DNA from: Nitrosopolaris sp035691865
GTDB taxonomy: Archaea; Thermoproteota; Nitrososphaeria; Nitrososphaerales; Nitrososphaeraceae
Direction of reading: 5' to 3'
NCBI GenBank assembly: GCA_035691865.1
Contig: DASSIM010000131.1
Coordinates: 1 to 64,000 of the forward strand
Length of the DNA: 64,000 nt
How positions within the stretch are numbered: position 1 is the first letter of the stretch; each line of letters begins with the position of its first letter. The notes under the pieces were generated by a model. It worked only from the letters and a program-made list of their open reading frames with translations. It was not told the DNA's origin and made no database searches. Below, in pieces: positions 25,102 through 34,486 of the stretch. A program made the translations under genes and the position numbers.

Positions 25102-25716
25102 ATGTTAATAGAATTTACCAAGATGCCGAAAGCGTCCACAATTGTGTTCAGAAAACTTATGATAACTATACCAATAGTGTTACTTCTTCTTGTCCCCATC
25201 GCACAATCTGTTCAGTTAGTGAATGCGCAAAACTCTACGGCCTCAAATGCCAGTGGAGGAACAGAAGCTAAGACAAATATAACCACAACTGGCAACAAAA
25301 CCGTTATAATAATACCCGGAGCTCCTGCTAAGAGCAGTAGTGTGGCTGCCCCTAGTTACAATAGAACTGGGTTCACCAATCTCTATACACTCACAATAAA
25401 CGGAAAAACGTTCCCAATCAAATATAGTATCAACGGTGGTAAACTGGTTGGGATTCTTGCAGATAAGGATAGAACTTCGTTGGTACTAGTCCTTAATCCA
25501 AGTGCAAATGGCGGCAACTTTACTACTGAATTACCTAGAAACGTTATAGACTCTAAAGGGGCTTCAAATGCAGATACAAAATATCTAATAAAGATAGATG
25601 GTAAGGGAGTAGATTACAAAGAGATAGCAAACAATGTGAATGCAAGAATATTAACTCTTGACTTCAGCAAGGACAATAGATTCATAGAAATAATTGGTAC
25701 TCAAATGACATCGTAA
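25102..25716 (+). CDS. Secreted hypothetical protein, 204 aa
   Basis: Residues about 17-40 form a signal peptide (LMITIPIVLLLLVPIAQSVQ, then LVNA before the likely cleavage). An N/T/S-rich linker with N-glycosylation sites follows, then a beta-rich domain of about 120 residues (LYTLTINGKTFPIKYSINGG, ILADKDRTSLVLVL and YLIKIDGKGVDY). No family name is recognised; it resembles small exported beta-sandwich proteins common in Nitrososphaeria. ATG at 25102 is chosen because CCTTTTAAAG lies about 26 bases before it (leaderless); ATG at 25123 is possible. Confidence 0.7.
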   Translation: MLIEFTKMPKASTIVFRKLMITIPIVLLLLVPIAQSVQLVNAQNSTASNASGGTEAKTNITTTGNKTVIIIPGAPAKSSSVAAPSYNRTGFTNLYTLTINGKTFPIKYSINGGKLVGILADKDRTSLVLVLNPSANGGNFTTELPRNVIDSKGASNADTKYLIKIDGKGVDYKEIANNVNARILTLDFSKDNRFIEIIGTQMTS

Positions 25717-26266
25717 TAATGTAGCCTAATATCAGAGGATGCTACACTTAGTGGTGTAGACGTGATAATACTGACAGCATCATCAGTACAATTAGCATCT
25801 AGCTGGAACAAATGGCTGGATTTGCTTAAAAAAGATAAATTCCTGGACACACTGTAACGTTTCAACAATCAGACGATAAATGTGGATCCACCGTAACCCA
25901 TCCAAAAGATTTATCAAAGAGAATTAGAGTGATTACAAGTGAAACAGGACAGAACCAAGTGAACATAGTAGGAGAAATCAGGATACAAATTTGTTCGGGT
26001 CGCTCGATAATTATATGACCTTTGAGTCCCGAACACTACAGCGTTCAAAATATAGAAAAGACTGAAGAAATTAACATATATATTCCCTCCTCGCAATATA
26101 TGCATACAAACTCACAATATGCGTATATTGGCATGTTTTTTAGTTCATCTATTTATCACGATAACTTCTTGAGAAGGATGTGATTGCATGGCTAAAATCA
26201 AAAGGAATCAAATTCACCTTAGCCTCCTAAAATACAATTTAGAAGGCCATTATCTATTTACGGCTT
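25717..26266. other. Gap with coding-like remnant frames
   Basis: A plus-strand frame from about 25838 reads IPGHTVTFQQSDDKCGSTVT and continues RIRVITSETGQNQVNIVGEI before a stop, without a start codon. An upstream, different frame reads TASSVQLASSWNKWLDLLKK. Together they look like a decayed exported protein, but this is weak. The right part is unexplained. Confidence 0.25.
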
Positions 26267-26797
26267 TTACTTTATCTGAACATTGACCTTTATCTCATGA
26301 GACATACTATACATGGCAGGACATCTTTCCTCTGCCATTTTAACAAGTTCCTGAAGTTTCTGTTTCTCTGCGTTATCGCTTTCAGCCGCTATTTCAAAGT
26401 TAATACCTTCGGTTATTGGCTCAGCAGTTATATCGAAAGTCTTGGCAAAGTTAATCATGCATTCTGTATTGACAATAAGCCTTGTGAGCTTCACTCCCTG
26501 ACTTGCTGCAACACTTGCAAAAGTAGCGATGAAACATGATGTTATACCAGCTACGCAATAAGCCATTGGACCTAATCTATTACCATTTCCACCTAAAAAT
26601 GAAGGAGAATCTATTTCAATTACTTCCTTTCCTTTCTCGTATGATAGTTCCGTTCTAAATTGATATCCCTTGCTTGGATCCAGATTCCATTCACCTTGCA
26701 GCTTGACTGGTTTTCTTATACTTTGCTTATCTTTCTTGCCATTTGCAATAGTTTGGGCTACTTTATCCAAGTCCGTATTGTTGGTTACATTGGTCAT
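26267..26797 (-). CDS. OsmC/Ohr family protein
   Basis: A 176-residue OsmC-type protein. The two conserved cysteines occur as AYCVAGITSCFIATFASVAA (first Cys on the long helix) and EERCPAMYSM (second Cys). It also has the N-terminal strands FLGGNGNRLGP typical of the fold. Family members reduce organic peroxides through the cysteine pair, or serve sulfur metabolism. The first 45 residues, with a Lys-rich segment, are longer than in most members. ATG at 26795-26797. Confidence 0.85.
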   Translation of the reverse strand: MTNVTNNTDLDKVAQTIANGKKDKQSIRKPVKLQGEWNLDPSKGYQFRTELSYEKGKEVIEIDSPSFLGGNGNRLGPMAYCVAGITSCFIATFASVAASQGVKLTRLIVNTECMINFAKTFDITAEPITEGINFEIAAESDNAEKQKLQELVKMAEERCPAMYSMSHEIKVNVQIK

Positions 26798-27074
26798 AAT
26801 ACTAATGCCTATGCTCAGTACTTGTTTATTTCCTTATTTAGATCATAACTTCACGTTATTAGCCTTTGGTTTTAATAACCAAGTCTTGTTTCAGTTCTAT
26901 TATTAAGATACAGAATAGCAAAGATTTGTAGTGGCAATTGTAAACCATTAAAAAGCATTCAATGTAATGTAGCGTACGCATTCTTTTTATCTTCTGGGAT
27001 TGCACATAACATATATGCTCTGAATGTAAGACGTAACAGACTAGCAACTAATTAAAGGACGTCGACTGGCTGGA

Positions 27075-27224
27075 GTGGAAGACTCAAGGTGTAACCATCT
27101 TTATCTTGGTTCCCTTCCACTTATAGACCGCCATTATTACTATCCATGCGATGAACTAAATGATGAAAAGCGAAAGGAGGCGAGATCTATAGGGGAACAA
27201 GTACATCTACCAAGCCATTGTTGA
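27075..27224 (+). CDS. Possible small protein, 49 aa
   Basis: GTG at 27075 to TGA at 27222-27224. The product reads EDSRCNHLYLGSLPLIDRHY, then YYPCDELNDEKRKEARSIGE and ends HLPSHC. The three cysteines and four histidines could bind a metal. The composition looks coding, but no upstream signal is clear and the family is unknown. Confidence 0.3.
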   Translation: MEDSRCNHLYLGSLPLIDRHYYYPCDELNDEKRKEARSIGEQVHLPSHC

Positions 27225-27380
27225 CTTTCTATGAACCGATCTTTAGAAGGATAGTATGATCCCGATTGCACTCGTAACGACAAATCATACTTCGAATTGA
27301 CTTTATTTTATGCTTTGAATACCGCCTCACCTAGTAATAAAATTATTAAGGCGGTGGGTCTATAACGAACAACAAGCTGA

Positions 27381-27950
27381 ATGAGGGATTCTATGTATAG
27401 AATAAACCCTTTGATTCTTAATAGATGGTCTCCTAGATCTATGACCGGAGAAGAGTTGAATGACAACGATATAATGAGCCTTTTTGAGGCTGCGCGATGG
27501 GCTCCGTCTTCTTCTAATAATCAACCATGGAGATTTATTTATGCCAAAAGAAATACTGAACATTGGGATAAGCTTTTCAATTTAATAGTCGAAGGTAACA
27601 AACTCTGGGCAAAGAACGCTGCAGTGTTAGTCGTTGTAATTTCAAGGAAGAATTTTGAACATAATGGCAGACCATCAAAAACATATCAATACGAGGCTGG
27701 TTCTGCGTGGGAGAATTTGGCATTAGAAGCAACATCAAGAGGACTAAGCGCACACGGAATGGCTGGATTTAATTACGAGAAGGCAAGGACAGATCTGAAT
27801 ATTTCAGATGACTTTGACGTTATGGCAATGATTGCTATTGGTAAAATAGGACCGAAGGATCGTCTGCCATCTCAGCTTCAAGAAAAAGAGCATCCAAATC
27901 ATAGAAAACCTTTATCAGAAATCATAATGGAAGGAATGTTTAGAGAGTAG
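27381..27950 (+). CDS. Nitroreductase family protein
   Basis: A 189-residue FMN-dependent nitroreductase. Conserved elements are RWSPRSM near the start, LFEAARWAPSSSNNQPWRFI (FMN phosphate and ring contacts), a GSAWENLALEATSRGLSAHG dimer helix, and MIAIGKIG near the C-terminus. Members are homodimers that reduce quinones, nitro compounds or other two-electron acceptors with NAD(P)H. It is a cytoplasmic protein. ATG at 27381 or 27393 (MYRINPL); the second fits the family start. A CATAACGAAC region, without clear box, lies upstream. Confidence 0.9.
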   Translation: MRDSMYRINPLILNRWSPRSMTGEELNDNDIMSLFEAARWAPSSSNNQPWRFIYAKRNTEHWDKLFNLIVEGNKLWAKNAAVLVVVISRKNFEHNGRPSKTYQYEAGSAWENLALEATSRGLSAHGMAGFNYEKARTDLNISDDFDVMAMIAIGKIGPKDRLPSQLQEKEHPNHRKPLSEIIMEGMFRE

Positions 27951-28309
27951 TCTTTTTTCCTCAAATAGTGGGGTGCAAAGACACTCACATGCTGCATTGT
28001 AGTAGGCTTGGAATCAGACTTCTATCTTCTCTGGCTTTCAAATCATGACCTATTACTCATCGTTATCTAGATGTTTAAGCCTATCTCATCTTCATCTTCG
28101 AAAACTCGTCAGTATGGATTAGAACTGTATTCTTTGAATTCTTCACTCTGACAGTGAATTGAACTGAATTCCCGTGAAATACCAGAGGCGCAATCTCAAT
28201 TTTCATATATTCATATTCGAACTATTTTGTAGCGGTAGCTTTCCTTTGCAGGAATTCACGATCCAAGAATGTGCAACAACTTTATTACTTTCGTACGCAT
28301 CATAATTAT

Positions 28310-28831
28310 ATGGATATTCCATCAGAGACTAGAGTAGGAGATTTCACATCTAGACCAAGTGAATTAAGACTTGCTAGATGGAGTGAAAGGTTCTTTGCCT
28401 GGTTGATAGATTTTATATTAGTTAGCATTGGTATTGAGATATTATTTTACGCAGCAACATTTCCGTTGTGGTTTGACACCAACCCTGACAGGTGGCTTCG
28501 TGGTGGGGCCAGCGTTGGGTTTGTTGTACGTAGCTTGATATTCGTTGCATACTGGACGTATTTTGAATCGACAAGCGGTCAATCTATTGGGAAAAGGATT
28601 TTCCATCTAAGGACGGTAGGCATTTTTGGACAGAATGTAAACGTCAGAGATGCTTTTATTGAAAGTTTTGGTAAATCGTTTTTGCTTCCAATTGACTTGG
28701 TTGTAGGGTGGATATTTACGAACGATAAAAGACAGAGAATATTTAACAGGGCGAGTAATACAATTGTCATCAAGCTGAGCTCCCATACGGAAGAAAATTC
28801 AGATAATAATGTGCGTTATAAAAAAGACTGA
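28310..28831 (+). CDS. RDD-family membrane protein
   Basis: A 173-residue membrane protein with the RDD domain: LARWSERFFAWLIDFILVSI (R...D) in the first helix, a second helix VVRSLIFVAYWTYFES, then TSGQSIGKRIFHLRTV and a third helix around SFGKSFLLPIDLVVGWIF with the usual Asp. About three transmembrane helices; the C-terminal tail is polar. The family is widespread, with some members linked to ion exchange, but the role here is unknown. The start ATG (MDIPSETR) is favoured over a GTG 13 codons upstream at 28271. A single-transmembrane protein gene follows 50 bases later. Confidence 0.8.
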   Translation: MDIPSETRVGDFTSRPSELRLARWSERFFAWLIDFILVSIGIEILFYAATFPLWFDTNPDRWLRGGASVGFVVRSLIFVAYWTYFESTSGQSIGKRIFHLRTVGIFGQNVNVRDAFIESFGKSFLLPIDLVVGWIFTNDKRQRIFNRASNTIVIKLSSHTEENSDNNVRYKKD

Positions 28832-28881
28832 CAAGTACCATTCTCCGGTAGCAACGATTTTCTAGAGTAGCAATACTAAAC

Positions 28882-29445
28882 ATGAAGTCCACTCCTAGCA
28901 GAGAACGAAAAAAATCCTTCCGATTATGGATGCCAATTTTAGGAGCGGTAGTAGTAGGTATTATTGTACTTGGACTTACCGGTAGTAGTATCCAGCATGT
29001 CGGTCTACTATCATTTATCCGATCTTCTCCAAATTCATTAACACAAGATAGTACAGCATCATTTGTTAATTCATTTGAAAAACTAGTAAATGAAGCTCAT
29101 AATTTGACCCTGAGTTACCAACATGAAGCAGGAAAATGGAAGACCCATCAATATGACAACAAGACAATGATTTCGATTTCAAATAGTTATTTACTCAAAT
29201 ATGAGAATCTGGTAAATGAATCCAAAGCGTTGCAGACGCCAAAACAATACCAAAATGCTAGAGATCTATATACAAAGAGTCTGGAATCGGAGCTTCAAAG
29301 TTATACTCATTTCCGGAATTTTTTATCAACAAATAACCATGCTGAGAATATAATGTCTATAAGGCTTCTGTCAGACGCATTTAGATACGAGGTTGATTCG
29401 TTTAAGGAGCTTAAAGCCTCTGGATTATTTACAATTGTGCCATAA
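28882..29445 (+). CDS. Membrane-anchored hypothetical protein
   Basis: A 187-residue protein with a basic N-terminus (KSTPSRERKKSFRL) and one transmembrane helix (about 18-37, PILGAVVVGIIVLGLTG). The rest is a helical extracellular domain with Tyr-, Asn- and Ser-rich surfaces (TLSYQHEAGKWKTHQYDNKT), resembling four-helix-bundle sensor or lipoprotein-like domains. It could form a two-gene unit with the RDD protein upstream. Function unknown. Confidence 0.65.
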   Translation: MKSTPSRERKKSFRLWMPILGAVVVGIIVLGLTGSSIQHVGLLSFIRSSPNSLTQDSTASFVNSFEKLVNEAHNLTLSYQHEAGKWKTHQYDNKTMISISNSYLLKYENLVNESKALQTPKQYQNARDLYTKSLESELQSYTHFRNFLSTNNHAENIMSIRLLSDAFRYEVDSFKELKASGLFTIVP

Positions 29446-29555
29446 CCATTTCCATGCGATATATAGTTCCCACAATTTCCTGACTCACTAACAAAAAACT
29501 CCTTGTAAGACAGTTGTGGGCTGAAAGTGTTTGTTTTTCGGTATTGATTTCTGAT

Positions 29556-29729
29556 TTAGGATTGTCTGATGTATTGTTTATGACTCTGCGGAGTTTTATC
29601 CCCAGCTTTTATATCGTGTACTTTGATTAGGTGCTCTGTTCCATCTCTCCAAAATTCTTCTTTTGTCATTCCTTTGTCAACATAATCGCAGTCCATCACT
29701 CCAGCGTCACGACATGCTAACGAGAACAT
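29556..29729 (-). CDS. DUF1059 family small protein, 57 aa
   Basis: ATG at 29727-29729 to TAA at 29556-29558. The sequence MFSLACRDAGVMDCDYVDKG, then MTKEEFWRDGTEHLIKVHDI, matches the DUF1059 pattern (CRD.G.DCD...G.T.EE......H....H). The family is small and cytoplasmic, of unknown role, and frequent in soil archaea and actinobacteria. The gene is shorter than 60 codons and easy to miss. It stands alone in a large gap. Confidence 0.65.
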   Translation of the reverse strand: MFSLACRDAGVMDCDYVDKGMTKEEFWRDGTEHLIKVHDIKAGDKTPQSHKQYIRQS

Positions 29730-29791
29730 ATTCTGTCGTGTTCATCATTTATGCCTTTCTTTTAATCTTATGGGATATTCGTCCGAATGTG

Positions 29792-29986
29792 TCAGTTAGC
29801 TGAGGACTGAAACATTGCTTCAAAGTCTCCTCCATTGCGAATAGTTTGCTTTCCTAACCACCTCCAAGCTTTAATGAATATTTGCCGAGATAAACCCTGG
29901 TAACGCGCAGATCCCGCATCCTTGGTAGGGTCTGACGATCTAAAACCCTTGCCGCTATCCGCATTCAGTACGTGATCTAGCAGAGA
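29792..29986 (-). pseudogene. Remnant coding frame without a start codon
   Basis: An open frame on the minus strand, closed by TAG at 29987-29989 and ending at TGA 29792-29794, reads LDHVLNADSGKGFRSSDPTK, DAGSARYQGLSRQIFIKAWR and WLGKQTIRNGGDFEAMFQSS. The composition is strongly protein-like, but the first ATG comes only near the end. It is probably the tail of a lost gene. Family not recognised. Confidence 0.3.
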
Positions 29987-30229
29987 CTATGGATATACAA
30001 GTACGTAGTGGTACTTATAACATATAGTTTTTTCAGACTCGTTTGGAACTACACCATTACCGCCAGGCACTCAGATATGTTGCGCCTGTTTTCTACGATA
30101 AATAGATTTGAGACTCGAGACCAGGCCTGACGGGATCATCAATAATATGAAAGTTGATGACAATTTCACAAACGGGAACTTTGACATTGAAGTGAATTGA
30201 ATGATTTCTCTCCTCAATTATGGAAAGAC

Positions 30230-30619
30230 TCATGCTGCCACTGTCTTTCCAAAATATGCCTTAACATGAGGTCTGTATAAATAGTATAGGATAACTGCAT
30301 TAATGGCTATACTAACTATACTGCTTACAATATCTCCTGTAGATCTTCTCGGAAGGGAGATTATGTCTATGACAATTCCAATAAACAATATTATTGTAGA
30401 TATAGTCCATGCCCATCCCTTTCCTTTCCACAATCCGTAGGCCATAACAAGATATGCGACTCCAAGTGCTAACGATATGGCCCCAATCACTACGAAAACT
30501 AAACCAATAAGCGGTCCAATAGCAACTGCTCCTATACCGATAAAAAGGGATATAACGCCAGCTATTATGATTAAAATCGCAATAATAGTAACTCCAAATG
30601 GCCTCGATCGTATCTGCAT
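30230..30619 (-). CDS. Small four-helix membrane protein
   Basis: A 129-residue hydrophobic protein with about four transmembrane helices (12-32, 36-58, 66-88, 95-115) and a short polar C-terminus. Small hydrophobic residues (Ile, Gly, Val) dominate. It starts MQIRSRPFGVTIIAILIIIA, a layout shared with DUF2127-like and other small integral membrane proteins. Function unknown. ATG at 30617-30619. Confidence 0.65.
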   Translation of the reverse strand: MQIRSRPFGVTIIAILIIIAGVISLFIGIGAVAIGPLIGLVFVVIGAISLALGVAYLVMAYGLWKGKGWAWTISTIILFIGIVIDIISLPRRSTGDIVSSIVSIAINAVILYYLYRPHVKAYFGKTVAA

Positions 30620-31040
30620 CTAGTAATTCAATCTCTTGATATGCAAAGGTAATATAAAACGAATGAAAATTCTTTTCCGGATAATATATCAACTTTGATC
30701 AAGAATCCTAAGAAAACCAATCCTGGTGAGCACTTTGCATGATGAATGCAAGTGCTCTGTCGCCGTGTGTTTGCTTCTGAGCTGTCGATAAGTTTAGTTG
30801 TAGTTACTTCTATTTGACAGCCTTGTGAACAATCTATCTGTTCAATGCGTTAGCATATAATCAAGTTTAGAATTAATGATTACTAAAGCTTAACAAATAA
30901 ATCCTACATCCGCATCAAGCTAATAAGGCATCATATTTGATGGTCTAGAACCAACTGATATAACAAAAGATATGGCAAGGAATCCTTTGCCATTGCGTTC
31001 GAATTACTTAGAAAAGTTGTGGGCAAAAAGTGATCGGTGA
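30620..31040. other. Gap with promoter regions only
   Basis: The stretch separates a minus-strand and a plus-strand gene, so it contains both promoters. Several AT-rich tracts occur (30850-30910, and TATAACAAAAGATATG near 30958). No coding frame is convincing. Confidence 0.35.
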
Positions 31041-31970
31041 TTGGAGAAAAGACAAGAAAATACACATTCAACGCGTAGAATATCTAAGCTAAAATCTGTT
31101 CTCATTCTGACCTCCATTTACTTTGTTGTACAAGTCATTGCTGCTATATCCACTAGAAGTTTGGCATTATTAGCAGATGCAGGACATATGCTCGCAGATG
31201 TTGCAGGACTTGCTTTGGTTATCTTTGCTATCAATTATGCCCGTAAACCAGCAACTGTGCAGCACACGTATGGGTTCTACAGGGTAGAAATATTAGCAGC
31301 GCTGTTAAACGGTGTAGTACTGATACTAATTTCGTTGTATATTTTGTACGAAGCATATAGAAGGGTTTTTGAGCCACCAGAAATTCAAGGTCTTCCTATG
31401 ATAATAGTGGCTGCTATTGGATTAGGTGTGAATTTTACAGGAATACGAATGCTTGGTAGCAACGGGCATATCCATGGAGGATCTCAAGTAGATATCCACG
31501 ATGATACGGCAAAGGAACATGAGGACCTCAGCGTGAAAAGCGCATATTTGGAAGTTCTTAACGATACATTCGGGGCTGCCGGTGTTATCGCTGCCGGTGT
31601 GATAATACTAATTACCAGATTTTATCTGGCTGATCCATTAATTAGCATTGGTTTAGCATTATTGATACTACTAAGGACATGGTCTTTTATTAAAAAGTCA
31701 ATCCATATTTTGATGGAAGGAGTCCCAGCTAACATATCACCTGAAGAAGTAAAAAACTCTATACTGGAGATAAAAGGAGTTACAGGCGTATTTGATCTAC
31801 ATATATGGACTATAACTTCTGGCATCAACGCAGTCTCAGGACATGTTGTGGTAATTGATCGTAGCAGATCGCAGACAGTTCTACAAGATATAAATGCTAT
31901 ACTTGAAAAGAAATTCAAAATAAACCACGCAACCATCCAAATAGAGTCGTACCATTCAGAACCAGATTGA
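31041..31970 (+). CDS. CDF family cation efflux protein (zinc exporter type)
   Basis: A 309-residue cation diffusion facilitator with six transmembrane helices and a cytoplasmic C-terminal domain. The first half of the metal site is LADAGHMLADVAG (His49, Asp53). In helix 5 the matching pair reads EVLNDTFGA (Glu171, Asp175), so the usual His is Glu. A His/Asp-rich loop (HIHGGSQVDIHDDTAKEHED) between helices 4 and 5 is typical of zinc exporters such as ZitB/CzcD. The C-terminal fold is LEIKGVTGVFDLHIWTITSG and VSGHVVVID. It exchanges metal for protons at the membrane. GTG or TTG start at 31041; alternative starts are downstream. Monocistronic. Confidence 0.9.
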   Translation: MEKRQENTHSTRRISKLKSVLILTSIYFVVQVIAAISTRSLALLADAGHMLADVAGLALVIFAINYARKPATVQHTYGFYRVEILAALLNGVVLILISLYILYEAYRRVFEPPEIQGLPMIIVAAIGLGVNFTGIRMLGSNGHIHGGSQVDIHDDTAKEHEDLSVKSAYLEVLNDTFGAAGVIAAGVIILITRFYLADPLISIGLALLILLRTWSFIKKSIHILMEGVPANISPEEVKNSILEIKGVTGVFDLHIWTITSGINAVSGHVVVIDRSRSQTVLQDINAILEKKFKINHATIQIESYHSEPD

Positions 31971-32114
31971 ATGGAGTGCAAGTTTAGAGTTGTGGGCATA
32001 ATCTAGACGACGTTTCACTCGATTGAGTTCTGGTTCTGACCTGAAAGATACAAACTTTTCATCTTCTCCCTCGGCATCTAAATCGAGGTAAATATTAAAA
32101 TTTGATAATTCTGC

Positions 32115-32585
32115 CTATTTTTCTCTTTCAACATACTCGATTACTTGTTTGTTTATGAAGTCATCAAAAAAGGGGTCATACCATTGACTTTGTTGAAATT
32201 GCTGCCAGTGCTCTTTTAAAGTTCCTAGTCTGAAACAGGTGCGCATCCATTGTACCCAGCCAAACCATTCATTCTCATTAAGGACTTTCCTTTCGTGCAT
32301 GTCATAGGCATGAGAGAATACATTGAGGACATCAAATGCGTACACACGTTCAGGGGACAGTGATTGTTCATTATTGATTACTCTTGCTAGCTCTGGACGT
32401 TCTAGCAAGTGTTCCTCGAGTCTATGCACCTTTTCGTCCAAATCACTGAGGACTTTTGTTTCTATGTCTATCGACAGATTTCTTACTTCTCTCCTAGAGA
32501 GAAAAAGCGCTATGAGCAGTGTGCCAATAATGCCTACTGTCTGTGCTATACTTAGCACGTCTGTTATTCCTACGTCTAATACCAT
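32115..32585 (-). CDS. Membrane-anchored protein, DUF6082-like
   Basis: A 156-residue protein with one hydrophobic segment (about 9-28, VLSIAQTVGIIGTLLIALFL) followed by a charged helix and a domain with several Trp/Tyr residues (NEWFGWVQWMRTCFRLG, EHWQQF). The layout, including an acidic RVINNEQ region, resembles DUF6082 proteins of actinobacteria, but this is only a look-alike. ATG at 32583-32585. Confidence 0.55.
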   Translation of the reverse strand: MVLDVGITDVLSIAQTVGIIGTLLIALFLSRREVRNLSIDIETKVLSDLDEKVHRLEEHLLERPELARVINNEQSLSPERVYAFDVLNVFSHAYDMHERKVLNENEWFGWVQWMRTCFRLGTLKEHWQQFQQSQWYDPFFDDFINKQVIEYVEREK

Positions 32586-32888
32586 AAGTAATCTATCACG
32601 GTGTTAAAAATAAGAGTATTGAAGGCAGGTTACTCCACGAATGTTGATAGATGCAAACCGATGAGGTATGATTATTTTGAATTATTTAAAATCACCTCTA
32701 ATCTGCACGTCGATATGGCTCGCTCAATGATATAATTTCTTTTTTTTGTGGGATTTTTTGAATTCCATTCGTCACAGTAGGAAATCTTATAATACAAAAA
32801 CAGTAACCGATATAGCCAGTAGGAGTGAGACTAATCATATAGAGAGCGCGTCCCACCTAGAAACAATGCTTTGAAAAAAGATATCTTG
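32586..32888. other. Gap with no recognised gene
   Basis: No convincing frame. A T-rich run (TTTCTTTTTTTTG, near 32738-32750) could end transcripts on the plus strand. Nothing else is clear. Confidence 0.3.
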
Positions 32889-33053
32889 TCACTTTAGGTC
32901 AGTAATACTATCGTGGGCCTTCCCTAATATTATCGAACCCCAAAATTTTCTTTTCAAAAGTACAAGACAATCTTCACAACTAACATCATCACTTTCATGG
33001 GATTCACGAGTAAATTGTTTACCACAATTTATACATATTTTCATTGCACTCAT
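32889..33053 (-). CDS. Small zinc-finger protein, 54 aa
   Basis: ATG at 33051-33053 to TGA at 32889-32891. The product starts MSAMKICINCGKQFTRESHE and continues SDDVSCEDCLVLLKRKFWGS, with two CxxC pairs, so it should bind one zinc ion. The tail is basic and hydrophobic. An inner ATG at residue 4 (MKIC) is also possible. The motif resembles the short zinc-ribbon proteins that are abundant in Nitrososphaeria. Function unknown. Confidence 0.55.
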   Translation of the reverse strand: MSAMKICINCGKQFTRESHESDDVSCEDCLVLLKRKFWGSIILGKAHDSITDLK

Positions 33054-33529
33054 TTCATTCTTAATTCCATTTAAGACCAGCTGCTATTCATATCGTCGTT
33101 ATCGTTATTATGGGTGTTGCTGTTCTCATCGTAACTGTCCTCCTTTTTGTTTGCTTTATTATATTGAAACGAGGTTTCTTAAGCAGTGGCATTATCAACA
33201 ACACTTGTATCGGCAGTACTATACTGACCACCAGCACCAATGAAGACGAGTTCATATCCTTTATCATACTACGAAAGAATCAGGATGATCATATATCATG
33301 AATCCAAAAACGGGAAACGGATAGCAGAAATTGTACCGTAGATCTCAGTTACAGAACTAGTATAGAAATAGTTACATCTTCAGGATCTGGCAACTGCGTT
33401 CTTATTCCATTAAGTACCATGACCATTAGTCTAATGTGTTGGTATTTAAATTCTACATCAGTCGAGGCCGAGACAGATTGATGTTTTTTTCTCTAATAAT
33501 TTAAATATGTCGCCAACAATGTTTTAATC
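33054..33529. other. Gap with a doubtful small membrane ORF
   Basis: A 63-codon plus-strand frame at 33110-33301 begins with a hydrophobic stretch (VLIVTVLLFVCFIIL) and has an NTCIGSTILTTSTNEDEF tail. I rate it as more likely chance than real. The right part includes an AT-rich TTTAAATATG before the gene at 33530, a probable promoter. Confidence 0.3.
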
Positions 33530-33982
33530 GTGGCTAAAGTACAACACTTTAAAGGTCTGAATACTAATTTAGATAATTTATACAACAGCATAAAGCAGGT
33601 ACTAGAAGCTCAAAAAGAGTTACGAATTGTATCAGAATATAAGGGCTTTCTGAATGGCGTTCCGTTAAGAAGTATTGTAGCAGTTAATACATCTCCAAAG
33701 GTGTGGGCTGGATCTTTACGTGAAATACATGTCTCTACAACAGGGAATCCTGATGATTACGCAGTGGAAGTTGCGTCTGGAGCATGGTTTGGTAGTCTTG
33801 TTTGGCCCGGTGCAGTAGGTCTTCTAGTTGGGGGGCCCATAGGCCTTGCAGCTGGTGTAGCTGTTGGTGGGATAATGGCTTATGAGTTTGAGAAACATGT
33901 GTGGGAGAAGGTAATGGAAGTGGTTAAGAAAGAGAGTGCAGTCCAGCCAACTATAGATTCGGTTAAACATTATCATGATTAA
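33530..33982 (+). CDS. Conserved protein with a glycine-zipper segment
   Basis: A 150-residue protein. The N-terminal 100 residues form a mixed alpha/beta domain with LNGVPLRSIVAVNTSPKVWA and LREIHVSTTGNPDDYAVEVA. A hydrophobic, glycine-rich segment follows (about 100-128, PGAVGLLVGGPIGLAAGVAV GG), a likely membrane-inserting hairpin, and then a short charged helix. GTG start at 33530 with a TTTAAATATG box about 27 bases upstream, consistent with a leaderless gene. I do not know its function. Confidence 0.65.
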   Translation: MAKVQHFKGLNTNLDNLYNSIKQVLEAQKELRIVSEYKGFLNGVPLRSIVAVNTSPKVWAGSLREIHVSTTGNPDDYAVEVASGAWFGSLVWPGAVGLLVGGPIGLAAGVAVGGIMAYEFEKHVWEKVMEVVKKESAVQPTIDSVKHYHD

Positions 33983-34486
33983 AATCAATCATGCAATATC
34001 TGCTCTGGCACGTTGGTAAGCACCATCCTCTTATACACACGATACCAATGGCCCGCTGCTAACCTCATGGCTAAACAAGTTAGTAGCGATACATTTCGCA
34101 AAAAATGACTGAATGCTAATTACATCTAGTTAGAAGATACGAGTGTCGGACTGAGCAAACAGACCATGTGATTAGGAAATGGGTAGAATAATGCTGTCCT
34201 TCGACAATATCAGAATTTAAGGTATATACCCCAGACGGCAGACATTGAACTTTCATACTCTGAAATTTAAATTATGCGGGGATTAAAATATATATAAAAT
34301 ATGATAGCTCTGGAATATCCACCTGTGAAAGGATGTTGGTGGGATTCTTAATAATATCATTTCTTTTGATATATTATACTGAGATGAATCAACCGGAGAT
34401 ACCATGATTCAGAAATAACCGCATTTGTTTCAGCTGTTATGAACACCGTGCTCAACTACGTTGAGAATTTACAAGAGGTGAGAACG
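33983..34486. other. Gap without a recognised gene
   Basis: About 500 bases. An AT-rich run (34262-34310) is promoter-like, but no gene follows on the plus strand. I see no convincing frame; it could hold an RNA. Confidence 0.3.
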
